NCBI RefSeq assembly: GCF_963675985.1
Contig: NZ_OY780958.1
Coordinates: 930,001-994,000 of the forward strand
Length of the DNA stretch: 64,000 nt
Direction: 5' to 3'
Source: an uncultured Roseibium sp.
GTDB lineage: Bacteria; Pseudomonadota; Alphaproteobacteria; Rhizobiales; Stappiaceae
The translations under genes and the position numbers were made by a program. Shown here piece by piece: positions 33,921-42,679 of the stretch. Numbering within the stretch: the stretch's first letter is position 1; every line of letters starts with the position of its first letter. The notes beneath the pieces are model-generated. The model was given only the letters and a program-made list of their open reading frames with translations. It ran no database searches and was not told where the DNA came from.

Positions 33921-35822
33921 CTAGGGGCTTGACGTCGCCGGTGCCGCCTTCACGTGGCCGGCGGAAAAGCGGCGCAGGATCCAGATCAGGGGCAAGGCGG
34001 CGAGCGCGACGGCGAGTGTCGCTATTGCGGCAGCGCCGAAGAGGGCGCTGCTGCCGCCGATGAAAAGCGCCGCGACCGCCATGGCAAGCCGTCTCCAGCC
34101 GCCGCCGTATGCGCCCTTCCAGGCGAGCACCTCGGCGAGGATGATGCCGCCGGCACCCACGCTCAGGCAGGAAACCGCGATCTCCTCCCAGGTGCCGTCG
34201 AAAAGCAGTGCCGGGTTGAAGGCGAAGACGAAGGGGATGAGGTAGGCGACGATCGCAAGCTGCACGCCGGTGACGCCGGTGCGCCACATGTCACTCTGGG
34301 CAAGCGAGGCCGCCGCATAAGACGCGATGGCGACCGGCGGGGTCAGCATGGACAGCAGGCCGAAGTAGAAGATGAAGAGGTGGGCGGACATGAGGCCGAT
34401 GCCGGCCTTGACCAGTGCAGGCGCCAGCAGCACGGAGACCACCACATAGACGCCGGTGGTCGGCATGCCGACGCCGAGGATGACCGCGATCAGGGCCGTG
34501 ACCGCGAGCAGCGGCAGGACGCCGCCGACCTGGGCGATCTTGCCCAGCGCCAGGGTCAGGGCGAAGCCGAGGCCGGTGACATTGATGGTGCCGATGATGA
34601 TGCCGGCAACGGCGCAGACCAGCAGCACGGGCACCATGGTCTTGCCGGCTGTGCGGGCAATCTCGAACAGGAGAGAAAAGCGCGGGGCGCCGCGCGGGGC
34701 CATGACGAGGTGGAAACCGTAGGCGACGAAGGCGGCGTAGAGGGCGGCCTTGCCCGGCGCGTAGCCGAGGCCGAACAGGAAATACATCAGCACGCCGAGG
34801 GGCAGGAGCAGCGGCCACGAGCGGATAAGGCTCTTGCCGAGCGGTGGCAGTTCGGACCGGGGCGCGCCTTCCAGACCGTGGACGGCAGCGTAGCGGTCGA
34901 CCTGCAGATAGAGCATGACGTAATAGGCGACGGCTGGCAGCAGAGCGGCGAGCACCACGTCCGCATAGGAGACCTGCAGGAATTCGGCAATGACGAAGGC
35001 GGTGGCGCCCATGACCGGCGGGGCGATCTGGCCGCCGTTGGAGGCGACGGCCTCGATGGCCGCCGCATAGCGGGCGGGAAAGCCGGAGCGTTTCATCATC
35101 GGAATGGTGACGATGCCGGTGCTCATGACATTGGCGACGGTGGAGCCCGACAGAGTGCCGAACAGACTGGACGCCAGGATCGCCACTTTGGCCGGGCCGC
35201 CGCGCCGGTGGCCCATGGAAGCCATGGCGAGGTCGGTCAGGAGCTGGCTGCCGCCGACGGCGTTCAGGACCGCGCCAAAGACGATGAAGCCGAGGATCTG
35301 GGTGGCGCCGACCCGCAGCACAAGACCGAGGACGCCGTTGGTGTCGTTGTAGAGATAAAGGGTGAAGCGGGCCGGCGCCATTTCGGCGGCTGAAAAGATG
35401 CCTGGCGCCAGATGGCCGAACAGGCCATAGGCGATGAAGGCTACGCCCAAAAGCGCCAGCACCGCTCCACAGTGCCGCCGTGTGGCCTCCAGAATGCCAA
35501 AGAGAGCAATAACGGCGGGGATCCATTTTTCCGGACCGCGGTTGACCGGGTCGAGTAGCCAGGCCTCGTAGTTGTGAGCAAGCCACAGCCACGAGGCGAG
35601 GCAGGCAAGGCCAAGGATCCAGTCGAGAGACCGTAATAGGGCGTTGCCCTTCAGCGGGACGGTTACCAGTCCGGCGAGCGTCGCCAGTCCGATCATCAGC
35701 GCCAGATACTGCTCTGTGAGGACGACGAAGCCCAAGTGCCGGGGTACGTCGAGCAGCCACAGGATGCCAAGGGCGGTCAGAGCGGCCACGAGGGTGGCCA
35801 CCGCCGGAAATCGCACGGTCAT
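33921..35822 (-). CDS. TRAP transporter fused permease (TAXI type)
   Basis: 633 residues with about 16-18 hydrophobic segments: a DctQ-like N-terminal set fused to a DctM-like domain, the single-protein form that works with TAXI binding proteins. The DctM-like part has GSTVANVMSTGIVTIPMMKR, then SNGGQIAPPVMGATAFVIAE and GVGMPTTGVYVVV, its typical transport motifs. It would import an organic acid with sodium or protons. It lies 22 bases from the TAXI gene and 64 bases before the amidohydrolase gene on the same strand, forming one operon. Confidence 0.93.
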   Translation of the reverse strand: MTVRFPAVATLVAALTALGILWLLDVPRHLGFVVLTEQYLALMIGLATLAGLVTVPLKGNALLRSLDWILGLACLASWLWLAHNYEAWLLDPVNRGPEKWIPAVIALFGILEATRRHCGAVLALLGVAFIAYGLFGHLAPGIFSAAEMAPARFTLYLYNDTNGVLGLVLRVGATQILGFIVFGAVLNAVGGSQLLTDLAMASMGHRRGGPAKVAILASSLFGTLSGSTVANVMSTGIVTIPMMKRSGFPARYAAAIEAVASNGGQIAPPVMGATAFVIAEFLQVSYADVVLAALLPAVAYYVMLYLQVDRYAAVHGLEGAPRSELPPLGKSLIRSWPLLLPLGVLMYFLFGLGYAPGKAALYAAFVAYGFHLVMAPRGAPRFSLLFEIARTAGKTMVPVLLVCAVAGIIIGTINVTGLGFALTLALGKIAQVGGVLPLLAVTALIAVILGVGMPTTGVYVVVSVLLAPALVKAGIGLMSAHLFIFYFGLLSMLTPPVAIASYAAASLAQSDMWRTGVTGVQLAIVAYLIPFVFAFNPALLFDGTWEEIAVSCLSVGAGGIILAEVLAWKGAYGGGWRRLAMAVAALFIGGSSALFGAAAIATLAVALAALPLIWILRRFSAGHVKAAPATSSP

Positions 35823-35844
35823 GGTCTTGGTCCGGGTGTTCGGA

Positions 35845-36852
35845 TCAGTTCTTGTTCAGCGCCGCATCACGGGCCGTATTCTCATCGCTCCACAGGCCTT
35901 TCGACTTGTAGAAAGCGACTGCGGCCGGGTGATAGGGCACGGTGTTGGACGGTGCCGACAGCTTTTCCTGGGACGCGGCGCCGAGCGGCGGATAGTCCTT
36001 CTTGAGCTGGGGCAGAGCGTCGTAGAACGCCTCGACGATGGCCGTGGCATCCGCATCCGGCATGTCGGCGCTGACCGTCAGAAACACGTCGAAACCGCCG
36101 ACCGTGACCGGTTCGGTCACCTCGGGCAGGCGCTTGGACGGCTTCACGGTCACCAGATACATACCGGGATAAAGCGCGTCGGCTTTTGCGCTGGTGGCAT
36201 CCTTGCCCTCGATGGAGAGATAGCGGATACCGCCGGGGATGGAGGCTTGTGCCTGCTGGGTCAGCGGAATGCCGACGGCAACGGACGTGGCGTCGAGGCT
36301 GTTCTCGGTGAGCTGGGCCATGCCCGGCCCAAGGCCGGCGGTGGTCACCGGGTCGACGTCATCTGTCTTCAGGCCTCCAAGCTCCAGCATCATCTTGTTG
36401 AACTTGCTCATGGCGGCGAGCGCGCTGAAGTCGGTGACGACCCGTTTGCCTTTCAGGTCCGACACCTTGGTGAGACCTTCGTTCGCGCGGGTGACGAAAG
36501 CGACTTTCAGCGGCCAAATGCGGGCGAGCACGCGCAGGTTCTCAAGCGGCTTGCCGTTTTCGCCCCGGCGCGCGCCGCCGAGGTCGAGGCTGGAATTGAG
36601 CCCCATGTTGACTTCGCCCGCGCTGATCAGCGGCAGGTAGACGGACGACCCGGTGAAGGGCTGAACGGTGACCTGACGGCTGAGCTTATCCTGCAGGGCA
36701 GCGGCGATGCCGCCACCGATGGTGTAATAGATCGAGCCTTGCGGGTTGGTTCCGAGCGTCAGCCGGCCTGCGGCGGATGCGGTCATGGCCGAGGCGGTAT
36801 AAAAACTCAATGCGCCGGCAAGAGCCAGCGCAGCGGTGCGGCGCAGATTCAT
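35845..36852 (-). CDS. TAXI family TRAP transporter substrate-binding protein
   Basis: 335 residues from ATG 36852, with GGGAGGAAG upstream; ATG 36867 overlaps the ribosome site and is unlikely. Signal peptide (LRRTAALALAGALSFYTASA), then LTLGTNPQGSIYYTIGGGIA, the TAXI start motif, and LKGKRVVTDFSALAAMSKF. It captures the ligand in the periplasm for the fused TRAP permease. First gene of the minus-strand operon, facing a LysR regulator. Confidence 0.93.
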   Translation of the reverse strand: MNLRRTAALALAGALSFYTASAMTASAAGRLTLGTNPQGSIYYTIGGGIAAALQDKLSRQVTVQPFTGSSVYLPLISAGEVNMGLNSSLDLGGARRGENGKPLENLRVLARIWPLKVAFVTRANEGLTKVSDLKGKRVVTDFSALAAMSKFNKMMLELGGLKTDDVDPVTTAGLGPGMAQLTENSLDATSVAVGIPLTQQAQASIPGGIRYLSIEGKDATSAKADALYPGMYLVTVKPSKRLPEVTEPVTVGGFDVFLTVSADMPDADATAIVEAFYDALPQLKKDYPPLGAASQEKLSAPSNTVPYHPAAVAFYKSKGLWSDENTARDAALNKN

Positions 36853-36940
36853 TGTTCTTCCTCCCAATGCGAGCGCCTGTGCCGGGGTCGGGTCTCCTCC
36901 CGGAATCCGTTTCCGAATAGCTCCCCTTCGGCGCTGTCAC

Positions 36941-36969
36941 GAGAATGATTGAACGCCAGAATTATTCTC
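36941..36969. promoter_or_regulatory. Likely LysR binding site
   Basis: Exact inverted pair GAGAAT (36941-36946) and ATTCTC (36964-36969), and inside it the 11-base palindrome AGAATTATTCT (36958-36968). It lies in the 160-base AT-rich gap between the TAXI operon and the divergent LysR gene, where a LysR regulator would bind to control both. Confidence 0.5.
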
Positions 36970-37012
36970 AATAAAATCGAAAAATTCAGAACGATTATGA
37001 AGATAATGTGCA

Positions 37013-37924
37013 ATGAATATTGAGACCCGTCTCACTCTTAAACAGCTCCGGGCCTTTGTCGCGGTCTATCGGCTCGGCAAGCTCGCCGGCGCGGCGGACG
37101 AACTGGGCGTATCGCTGTCGGCCGTCAGTGCCCTGATCCGTCAGATCGAGGAGACGCTGAACACGCGCCTGTTCGATCGCAGTACCCGGACGCTGGCGCC
37201 GACTCGTGCCGCCGACGAGGCCTTCGGTATCGCGGAGCGGATTCTTCAGGACGTGGTCACGCTCGGCAGCAATTTCCGCGACCTGTCGGAGGGCAGCCGC
37301 GGCCGTGTGCATCTGGCGGCTACGCCGGCGACTGCCGCAACCCTGTTGCCGCGCACTGCCCGCCGCTTCTCCCAGCAGTACGGCAATATCGAACTGGTGC
37401 TCGACGACTGCGCGCCGAGTCAGTTCCTGCCTCACATCGTCTCGGAACGGGTGGAAATGGGCATCGGCACACCGGCTCCAGCGGGGGCTGGCTGCGACAA
37501 CCGCCTGATCCTGTCGGACGCGTTGCAGGTGGTTTGTGCGGAAGACCATCCGATCGCAGCACGGGCAGAGGTGCGCTGGCGGGACCTTGCGGATGTGCAG
37601 CTCATCACCTTTCGCGGCGGCCCCTATGGCGTGCGCGATCTTGTCGACCGCACGCTGATGCAGGTTGGCGCCAAGCCGGAGGTCGCCCATGAGGTCGGTT
37701 TCCTGGAAACGGCCGCGTGGATGGCGGCCAGCGGTCTCGGGGTCGCCATCCTGCCGGCCGCGCTTGCGGCCATGCACCGCCATCAGGGGCTCGCCACCCG
37801 CCCGCTTGTCGCCCCCGATGTCAGCCGCAGCATCGCTCTGGTGACCAAGAAGGGCCGGTCTCTGTCACCGTCCTGCAAGCTGTTTGTCGACATGGTGGTG
37901 GAGGATATCGGGAATGTGGGGTGA
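37013..37924 (+). CDS. LysR family transcriptional regulator
   Basis: 303 residues, CynR/CbbR-like length. Winged helix at the N-terminus (LTLKQLRAFVAVYRLGKLAG, then LSLSAVSALIRQIEETLNTR adapted as AVSALIRQIEE), TRTLAPTRAADEA after it, and a periplasmic-binding-like effector domain. Divergent from the TAXI-TRAP-amidohydrolase operon, so it most likely activates that operon when the transported acid is present. Start ATG 37013. Confidence 0.92.
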   Translation: MNIETRLTLKQLRAFVAVYRLGKLAGAADELGVSLSAVSALIRQIEETLNTRLFDRSTRTLAPTRAADEAFGIAERILQDVVTLGSNFRDLSEGSRGRVHLAATPATAATLLPRTARRFSQQYGNIELVLDDCAPSQFLPHIVSERVEMGIGTPAPAGAGCDNRLILSDALQVVCAEDHPIAARAEVRWRDLADVQLITFRGGPYGVRDLVDRTLMQVGAKPEVAHEVGFLETAAWMAASGLGVAILPAALAAMHRHQGLATRPLVAPDVSRSIALVTKKGRSLSPSCKLFVDMVVEDIGNVG

Positions 37925-37978
37925 GGGAGAGCGGTAGGGGCTCTCCTGCGTACATGGTGCTTGCTGTTTCCCTCGGTT

Positions 37979-38099
37979 GTCGTCCCGGACGGAGCGCGAG
38001 CGGAGATCCGGTATGCAGTACGCCGTGTCCTCACGGCTCAAGCAATCAACCGCACGGATTTCCGGGTTCCGGGTCTCACTTCGTTCGCCCGGGATGACA
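37979..38099. repeat. Dispersed palindromic repeat, copy 5 (degenerate)
   Basis: Left arm GTCGTCCCGGACGGAGCGCG with GCGGAGATCCGG after it (37979-38011), right arm ending in TTCGCCCGGGATGACAG (38084-38100), and TTCCGGGTTCCGGGTCTC between. It occupies the gap between the LysR gene and the convergent exported protein. A lone right-arm-like piece, TTCGCCCGGGATGCC, also occurs at about 38898-38912. Confidence 0.65.
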
Positions 38100-38181
38100 G
38101 TCTGAAGGAAAAAGCTGCGCCTTGCACCACGGACAGGCTCCATCCTTTCGTCTTACTTGCGGCCGTCGCGGACCCAGACGT

Positions 38182-38826
38182 TTAGCGCCTGTTTGGAGTC
38201 GTGCTGTCGCCAGTGAACCACTTGCCGTCTTTCCAAAGAATATTCCACTGTTGGTATGAGGACCCCAGTATTTCCATTTTCAGAAGCCGGCGTTCGGAAC
38301 CCTCGATCTTGTGGGTGTAGCGAAGACAGGAACCGGTCCCGACATCCGAACAGATGCTCGATTGAATGGCGTTGAGGTCTTCGTTCCAAAGGAGATTGGC
38401 ATGCTCATCGGTCGCATAAGGAACCCAGCCCGTCGTTTTCATTTTGAAGTACGGTAGATAGAGTCGTTCCCACGTCACATGACTCGAAGATGAGATTTTG
38501 GAACTTGGTCCTGCAAAGATCAGGGCCGCCTTGGAATTGAACCCTAAATAATCCGTACTGACGCTAACAAGATAGGTGCGTTGCGCAATTCTCCGCGAAA
38601 ATCCTGACATTCCGGCGTTGTTCCAATTCAATCCACCGGTAAGGTAACTTCGCAAACCGGTCGGGAAAATGTCGAGGTCGGCCGGTTGGAGGTGTCTGTT
38701 GTCGGAGAATTTCTGTCGGAACTCCGCTCCATCCAGCGAATTCACGTCCTTCGCCGCAGCTGTTGTCAGCAGGAGCAAGGCAGAGACAAGGCATAGCAGC
38801 AATCGCGAGATCATCATCTCGTTCAT
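38182..38826 (-). CDS. Exported protein of unknown function
   Basis: 214 residues with a clear signal peptide (ISRLLLCLVSALLLLTTAAA, cleavage near AKD). The mature part has two late Cys (SSICSDVGTGSCLRYTH) that may form a disulfide and ends in a WKDGKWFTGDS motif typical of lipocalin-like or NTF2-like folds. No family recognised. The base composition is less GC-rich than neighbours. It follows the caspase gene on the same strand by 120 bases but is probably separate. Confidence 0.75.
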   Translation of the reverse strand: MNEMMISRLLLCLVSALLLLTTAAAKDVNSLDGAEFRQKFSDNRHLQPADLDIFPTGLRSYLTGGLNWNNAGMSGFSRRIAQRTYLVSVSTDYLGFNSKAALIFAGPSSKISSSSHVTWERLYLPYFKMKTTGWVPYATDEHANLLWNEDLNAIQSSICSDVGTGSCLRYTHKIEGSERRLLKMEILGSSYQQWNILWKDGKWFTGDSTTPNRR

Positions 38827-38945
38827 ATGTGCCCTTCGAAAGCCGAGATCCAGTAGGTATGGGCCTCACGCGTTACTGGGGCCCAGGACTTACTGTGTTC
38901 GCCCGGGATGCCGGTCTGTGGGGGGCGAGGATGCCTTCCCTTCGC

Positions 38946-40502
38946 TTACTTGCACCCATCCCTCGCCCAGATGGCGAGGGCCTGTTTGAAGGCGCCGCCG
39001 AGGGGGTGGTTTTTGGCCAGGGCGGCTTTGCCGTCGGCCAGATAGGTCTTGGCCTGGGTGCACAGGTTTTCCTGGTTCCAATGGTGGCAGCTGGCGCAGG
39101 CCTTGTCCTTCCAGGCGATGTCGGGGAGACCGTCGATGGGCGGAAACAGCGGTGATCCGTTGATGATCTCGGCGATGCTGCGGGTTGAAATCTCCGGATC
39201 GCCGATGCCGAGCGGCGTGTCAAAGGCCACGGTGTCGGGCATGCCGGCGGCGGCAACGACGGGGGCCGGTTCCGGTGCGACCGGCTCGGGTGGCTTGGAG
39301 ATGGGATCGGTCCGGGGCGCATTGTTCTCGATCGTTCTGAGTTCAAGACGCGCGAGTTCGGCGAAGGCGCCCTCAGGATAGGCGTCGAGATAGGCCTGAT
39401 AGGCGTCTGCCGTGCCGGCCTGGCGCGCCTGTTCGATCAGGTCGCGTTCCGACTGAACCGGATCGACGGGTTCGGGCTTCTCCGCTGTCGCCTCGCGTGG
39501 AGTTTCTGAAGGGGCTTCTGACGAGTTTGCAGTTTCGGCTTCCGCTGCGCTCTCCCCGGCTTTCAGGGTCTTTGCCATCAGGTCGCGCAACAGGGCGCGG
39601 GCGTCATCGGCATAGATGTTGTCGGGATTGGCGCGCAGGAACAGGAGGACCTGGACCGGGTCATGGCTCATCTGCACCGATTCCCAGAGCTGGCGCATCT
39701 GGATTTCTTCCGGCGTCGGCGCCTTGGCGGGCACGAACTGGAAATCGACTGTCAGTGAGGATGTGTCCCACGGGGTCTGTTTCCCGCCGGTTGTCTTGAC
39801 GACTTCGACGCGCACATCCTTGAACAGCGCCTCGATCGGCACACCGGGCGCCGGCAGATGGGTTGCAAGCGCTTGGGTAAACGGACTGTTTGCGCCGTCG
39901 CCGTCGACGGCAACATCGCCCGGTGCGGTCGAGTAGGCCAGGAACGTGCCCCGCGGCGCCTTGATTTCGGCAAGGCCGTTGTCGCTCAGATCCGGGATCG
40001 TCACAAAGGGATTGTTCCGGCAGGCGTCGAGGATGACGATGTTCGTCCGGTTGCGTGCGGAGAACATCTGCCGGAGCACGGCCTGGGCCGGAACGCCGAC
40101 CAGGCTCAGGTCGGCCGCGTCCTGAAGCGCGATGTCGACCGGAAGCAGGAAGTTGGAGCCGAAGGACTGGACGCCGTGGCCGGCGTAGTAGAACAGACCG
40201 GTGGCATCGTCGCCGGCGCCGCGCAGCTTGCGGCCGAATTCGGAAATGGCCCGGATCAGCTCATCCTGCTTGGCCTCGGTTATGAGCGTGACGTCGAAGC
40301 CCACCTTGCGCAGGGACTCCGCCATCAGGATGGCGTCGTTGACCGGATTGCGCAGGGCGGTGACGTTGACATAGGCGCCGTTGCCGACGACCAGGGCAAG
40401 ACGTGCCTCGGCCATCGCCCGGACCGGCAGGAGTGCTGCCAGCAGCACCAGGACGGCGGCGAGGATCAGCGGGTGGCGGCGAGGGCGGGATCTATTCGAC
40501 AA
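38946..40502 (-). CDS. Caspase-like (peptidase C14) protein, exported
   Basis: About 518 residues. The catalytic domain starts LALVVGNGAYVNVTALRNPV; catalytic His is in FYYAGHGVQ and catalytic Cys in VILDACRNNPF, so both are present. The C-terminal third is Glu/Ala/Pro-rich and ends with a Cys-containing segment (CASCHHWNQENLCTQ), including a CxxCH haem-binding-like motif. The start is unclear: the hydrophobic signal (LILAAVLVLLAALLPVRA) needs a start near TTG 40502, which overlaps the upstream YceI-OmpA gene by 11 bases; ATG 40613 gives a 50-residue preamble. Export to the periplasm is likely. Confidence 0.82.
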   Translation of the reverse strand: MSNRSRPRRHPLILAAVLVLLAALLPVRAMAEARLALVVGNGAYVNVTALRNPVNDAILMAESLRKVGFDVTLITEAKQDELIRAISEFGRKLRGAGDDATGLFYYAGHGVQSFGSNFLLPVDIALQDAADLSLVGVPAQAVLRQMFSARNRTNIVILDACRNNPFVTIPDLSDNGLAEIKAPRGTFLAYSTAPGDVAVDGDGANSPFTQALATHLPAPGVPIEALFKDVRVEVVKTTGGKQTPWDTSSLTVDFQFVPAKAPTPEEIQMRQLWESVQMSHDPVQVLLFLRANPDNIYADDARALLRDLMAKTLKAGESAAEAETANSSEAPSETPREATAEKPEPVDPVQSERDLIEQARQAGTADAYQAYLDAYPEGAFAELARLELRTIENNAPRTDPISKPPEPVAPEPAPVVAAAGMPDTVAFDTPLGIGDPEISTRSIAEIINGSPLFPPIDGLPDIAWKDKACASCHHWNQENLCTQAKTYLADGKAALAKNHPLGGAFKQALAIWARDGCK

Positions 40503-41583
40503 CGACAAACTCGATACGGCGGTTGCGGCGTTTTCCGTCAGCGGTGTCGTTCGGAGCGACGGGGTGTGCTTCTCCGTATCCGACGCTGACGATCCGGTCT
40601 TCCGGTATTCCATTGGAAACCAGATACCGGGTCACGGCCGACGCGCGTTGCTCGGACAGGCGCTTGTTCGCCGCCGCACTGCCATCGCTATCGGTGTGGC
40701 CACCAACCTCGATGACGAGGCCCGGACAGCGCGAGATGATATCGATCAGGCTGTTGAGCAGCGGGGCGCTGCGCGGGTCAAGATTTGCACTGCCACTCGG
40801 GAAATAGATGTTTCCCGTCCGTGACAGGATTTCAAACCGCCCCTTGCAGGCCTTGGGGTCGAAGTTCCCTTCAGGTTCCAGAGCCTTCGACGCAGGGGCA
40901 CTTGCCGCGGCTGGCTCGGCCGCCACGGTCGTCTCTACGGCAGCATTGCGGGCGAAGACGAAGTCGAAGGACACGGTCGCCGACGGAACGATCACCACAT
41001 TGGCGGCTTCCTCCAGCTTCTTGATGCCTTCCTCCAGGCTGAAATCGGCAGCCGCCACCGAGATCGGCGCCGTCGTGGAGACGGCGACCAGGTCATCGCT
41101 CAGATAGGTGACCGCGACCTCGGTGTCGAAGCTCTTCTTCACCCCGTGAAGCTCAAGGTCGTAGCTGAGCGGAAGGATCTTGCGCTTGAGGGTCGGCAGA
41201 TCGCTCAGCGCTGCCGGATCGATCCTGGCGGTAATCACGGCTTCGGGAAACTGGAAGGTCTCGAAGAACAGGAAGCGCATGCGCACGTTGCGCAGATCGA
41301 CATTGGTGTCGACGGAATCGAGGAAGACATGGATGGCCGCTTCACCGGCCTCATTGATCGAGCCCTCGATCCCGGCGAAGCGGCTGGACTCCACCTTGGT
41401 GAGGTTCTTGACCGATTGGAACCGGAGCGAGGAGCCTTCCGGCTGCAGCGTCCAGCCGCCTTTGAAGGGGGTGTCCTGAGCGTAAGCCGAAACCGGGAGC
41501 AGTGTCAGAACAGCGAGCATCAACGCAGCAAAAACAGCGCGCGCTTCCGCAAGGTTCCTGGCATTCCTCTGCGGTTCGAACAT
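40492..41583 (-). CDS. YceI domain - OmpA domain fusion protein
   Basis: 363 residues from ATG 41583. Signal peptide (AVFAALMLAVLTLLPVSAYA), then a YceI lipocalin-like domain (WTLQPEGSSLRFQSVKN, then FLDSVDTNVDLRNVRMRFL) that in relatives binds isoprenoid-type lipids. An Ala-rich linker follows, and from about residue 250 an OmpA C-terminal peptidoglycan-binding domain (IYFPSGSANLDPRSAPLLNS, EVGGHTDSDGSAAANKRLSE, RNRRIEFVV). The two domains in one protein suggest a lipid-binding module tethered to the cell wall. Its stop overlaps the caspase gene start, so the two are co-expressed. Confidence 0.9.
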   Translation of the reverse strand: MFEPQRNARNLAEARAVFAALMLAVLTLLPVSAYAQDTPFKGGWTLQPEGSSLRFQSVKNLTKVESSRFAGIEGSINEAGEAAIHVFLDSVDTNVDLRNVRMRFLFFETFQFPEAVITARIDPAALSDLPTLKRKILPLSYDLELHGVKKSFDTEVAVTYLSDDLVAVSTTAPISVAAADFSLEEGIKKLEEAANVVIVPSATVSFDFVFARNAAVETTVAAEPAAASAPASKALEPEGNFDPKACKGRFEILSRTGNIYFPSGSANLDPRSAPLLNSLIDIISRCPGLVIEVGGHTDSDGSAAANKRLSEQRASAVTRYLVSNGIPEDRIVSVGYGEAHPVAPNDTADGKRRNRRIEFVVVE

Positions 41584-41726
41584 GCTCAAATTCCCCCAAT
41601 TCCAGCAACTGCTCCAAATGTCGCAAAGTTAGGGTCGCATTGCAACTTTCCTTGTGGGTGCAAAAGGTTGGCGGAGGGGCGTGTCGGTACGGTCCGACGC
41701 GTACCGCTTCCCATGGTGGCTGGGGA

Positions 41727-41984
41727 TCAGATTCCTTCCGTCAGCTTTTTCAGCGCATCGACGCGGGGCAGGGTGATCATGACCTTTTCAGGTTCCTCGG
41801 TCGGGCGGCCGCGCACGGTGCCTTTCTGGCGCAGATAATGGTGATTTGTCTGCTCCACCACCTCAGTGCGGATCACGATCGGCTTGAGATGCAGATATCC
41901 GGGGCACAAGATAATCTTGCTTCTGGTGACGGTGTCTCTTCCGGTCGTGCTGTTTTCTTTCTCGTTGTTCATGTTTTGTTCCAT
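41727..41984 (-). CDS. Small basic protein under the TACGC operator, unknown
   Basis: Up to 85 residues; Met 5 (base 41972) has a better upstream context (GGAACAAAAC). The sequence is polar and basic (RQKGTVRGRPTEEPEKVMIT, LPRVDALKKLTEGI) with no membrane segment. No family recognised. A 15-base dyad shared with the promoter of the next minus-strand gene lies 135 bases upstream, which supports it being a real, co-regulated gene. Confidence 0.5.
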   Translation of the reverse strand: MEQNMNNEKENSTTGRDTVTRSKIILCPGYLHLKPIVIRTEVVEQTNHHYLRQKGTVRGRPTEEPEKVMITLPRVDALKKLTEGI

Positions 41985-42024
41985 TTTTGATTTTGGCGGA
42001 GCGACAAAAGGTCAAGCGGGCGGG

Positions 42025-42048
42025 CTTCGCGGCACGAATACCGCGAAG
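42025..42048. other. Perfect hairpin between two small genes
   Basis: Arms CTTCGCGG (42025-42032) and CCGCGAAG (42041-42048), loop CACGAATA. It lies between the 42145 stop and the 41984 start, without a T-tract. Confidence 0.4.
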
Positions 42049-42118
42049 GGAATGCTCAGGAATTCAGGTGCGTGGCGCGCTGTTTGCCTGATCCGTGCCG
42101 GATATTTCACGCTGAAAT

Positions 42119-42133
42119 TACGCTAATTGCGTA
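42119..42133. promoter_or_regulatory. Dyad operator TACGC-N5-GCGTA, site 1
   Basis: Exact 5-base arms TACGC and GCGTA with a TAATT centre, 135 bases upstream of the 41984 gene and just past the end of the 42552 gene. The same dyad with the same spacing lies at 42616-42630. Confidence 0.55.
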
Positions 42134-42144
42134 TAATCTCTGCC

Positions 42145-42552
42145 TTATGCGGCCCAACGGCCGCAGCCGGCCTCAAAGGACCCGATACATTCACCGGCGT
42201 ATCCGAAGGGCGTGCTTCCCCCGTCCGAAGGACCGCCGGAGCCGCTATAGTCGTCGTCTTCCGGAAAAGCGGCGGCCAGCACATCCTCGGTCACGTCATT
42301 GGCCCAGCCTTCGGCCGGGTTGAACGCGAAAACGGCCAGAATTTTCTCAATCTGACCGTCGGCTATATCCCTGACGATTTGGTCGAAATCCATGTCGACG
42401 AGGTCCGTTTCACGAGCATAGGCTTCGCCGTTCAGGTGGCAGACGACGCTGTAGAACGTCCGGTCCGGGTTGAGCGGACAGGTTCGCCGGCGGGCCGTTC
42501 CGCTTGCGTTTGGTCCGGCTTGGAAAAAGGAAGGGCTGAGGTTGCGCGGCAT
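42145..42552 (-). CDS. Unknown acidic protein under the TACGC operator
   Basis: 135 residues from ATG 42552, preceded by GGAGG 9 bases upstream, which rules out longer starts. Middle: DRTFYSVVCHLNGEAYARET, then DLVDMDFDQIVRDIADGQIE and KILAVFAFNPAEGWANDVTE; the end is Gly/Ser/Asp-rich. No signal peptide or membrane segment. The layout recalls small accessory proteins that sit in plasmids or islands, but no family is recognised. Two dyads and a likely promoter (TTCTTG, 17 bases, TATTAT on the minus strand) lie directly upstream. Confidence 0.7.
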   Translation of the reverse strand: MPRNLSPSFFQAGPNASGTARRRTCPLNPDRTFYSVVCHLNGEAYARETDLVDMDFDQIVRDIADGQIEKILAVFAFNPAEGWANDVTEDVLAAAFPEDDDYSGSGGPSDGGSTPFGYAGECIGSFEAGCGRWAA

Positions 42553-42587
42553 GGTGACGGTCCTCCGTAGGTTGATCGTCACTATAA

Positions 42588-42630
42588 TACGTATTTTGCG
42601 TACAATCAAGAAAAATACGCAAAATGCGTA
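42588..42630 (-). promoter_or_regulatory. Promoter with two dyad operators TACGY-N5-GCGTA
   Basis: Site 2 is TACGT-N5-GCGTA (42588-42602), site 3 is TACGC-N5-GCGTA (42616-42630); centres are 28 bases apart. On the minus strand a promoter TTCTTG - 17 bases - TATTAT overlaps site 2, so a bound repressor would block it. The distance to the ATG at 42552 is about 36 bases. Confidence 0.65.
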
Positions 42631-42679
42631 TAATTGCGGAAGGCTGCTGGAGGCGGCGTCGCAGTGCCTTGAAATGGGA

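Noticed and set aside
33954..35393. 479-codon open frame on the + strand
   Set aside because: Mirror of the TRAP permease; composition is Gly/Asp/Arg/His-rich as expected for an antisense frame.
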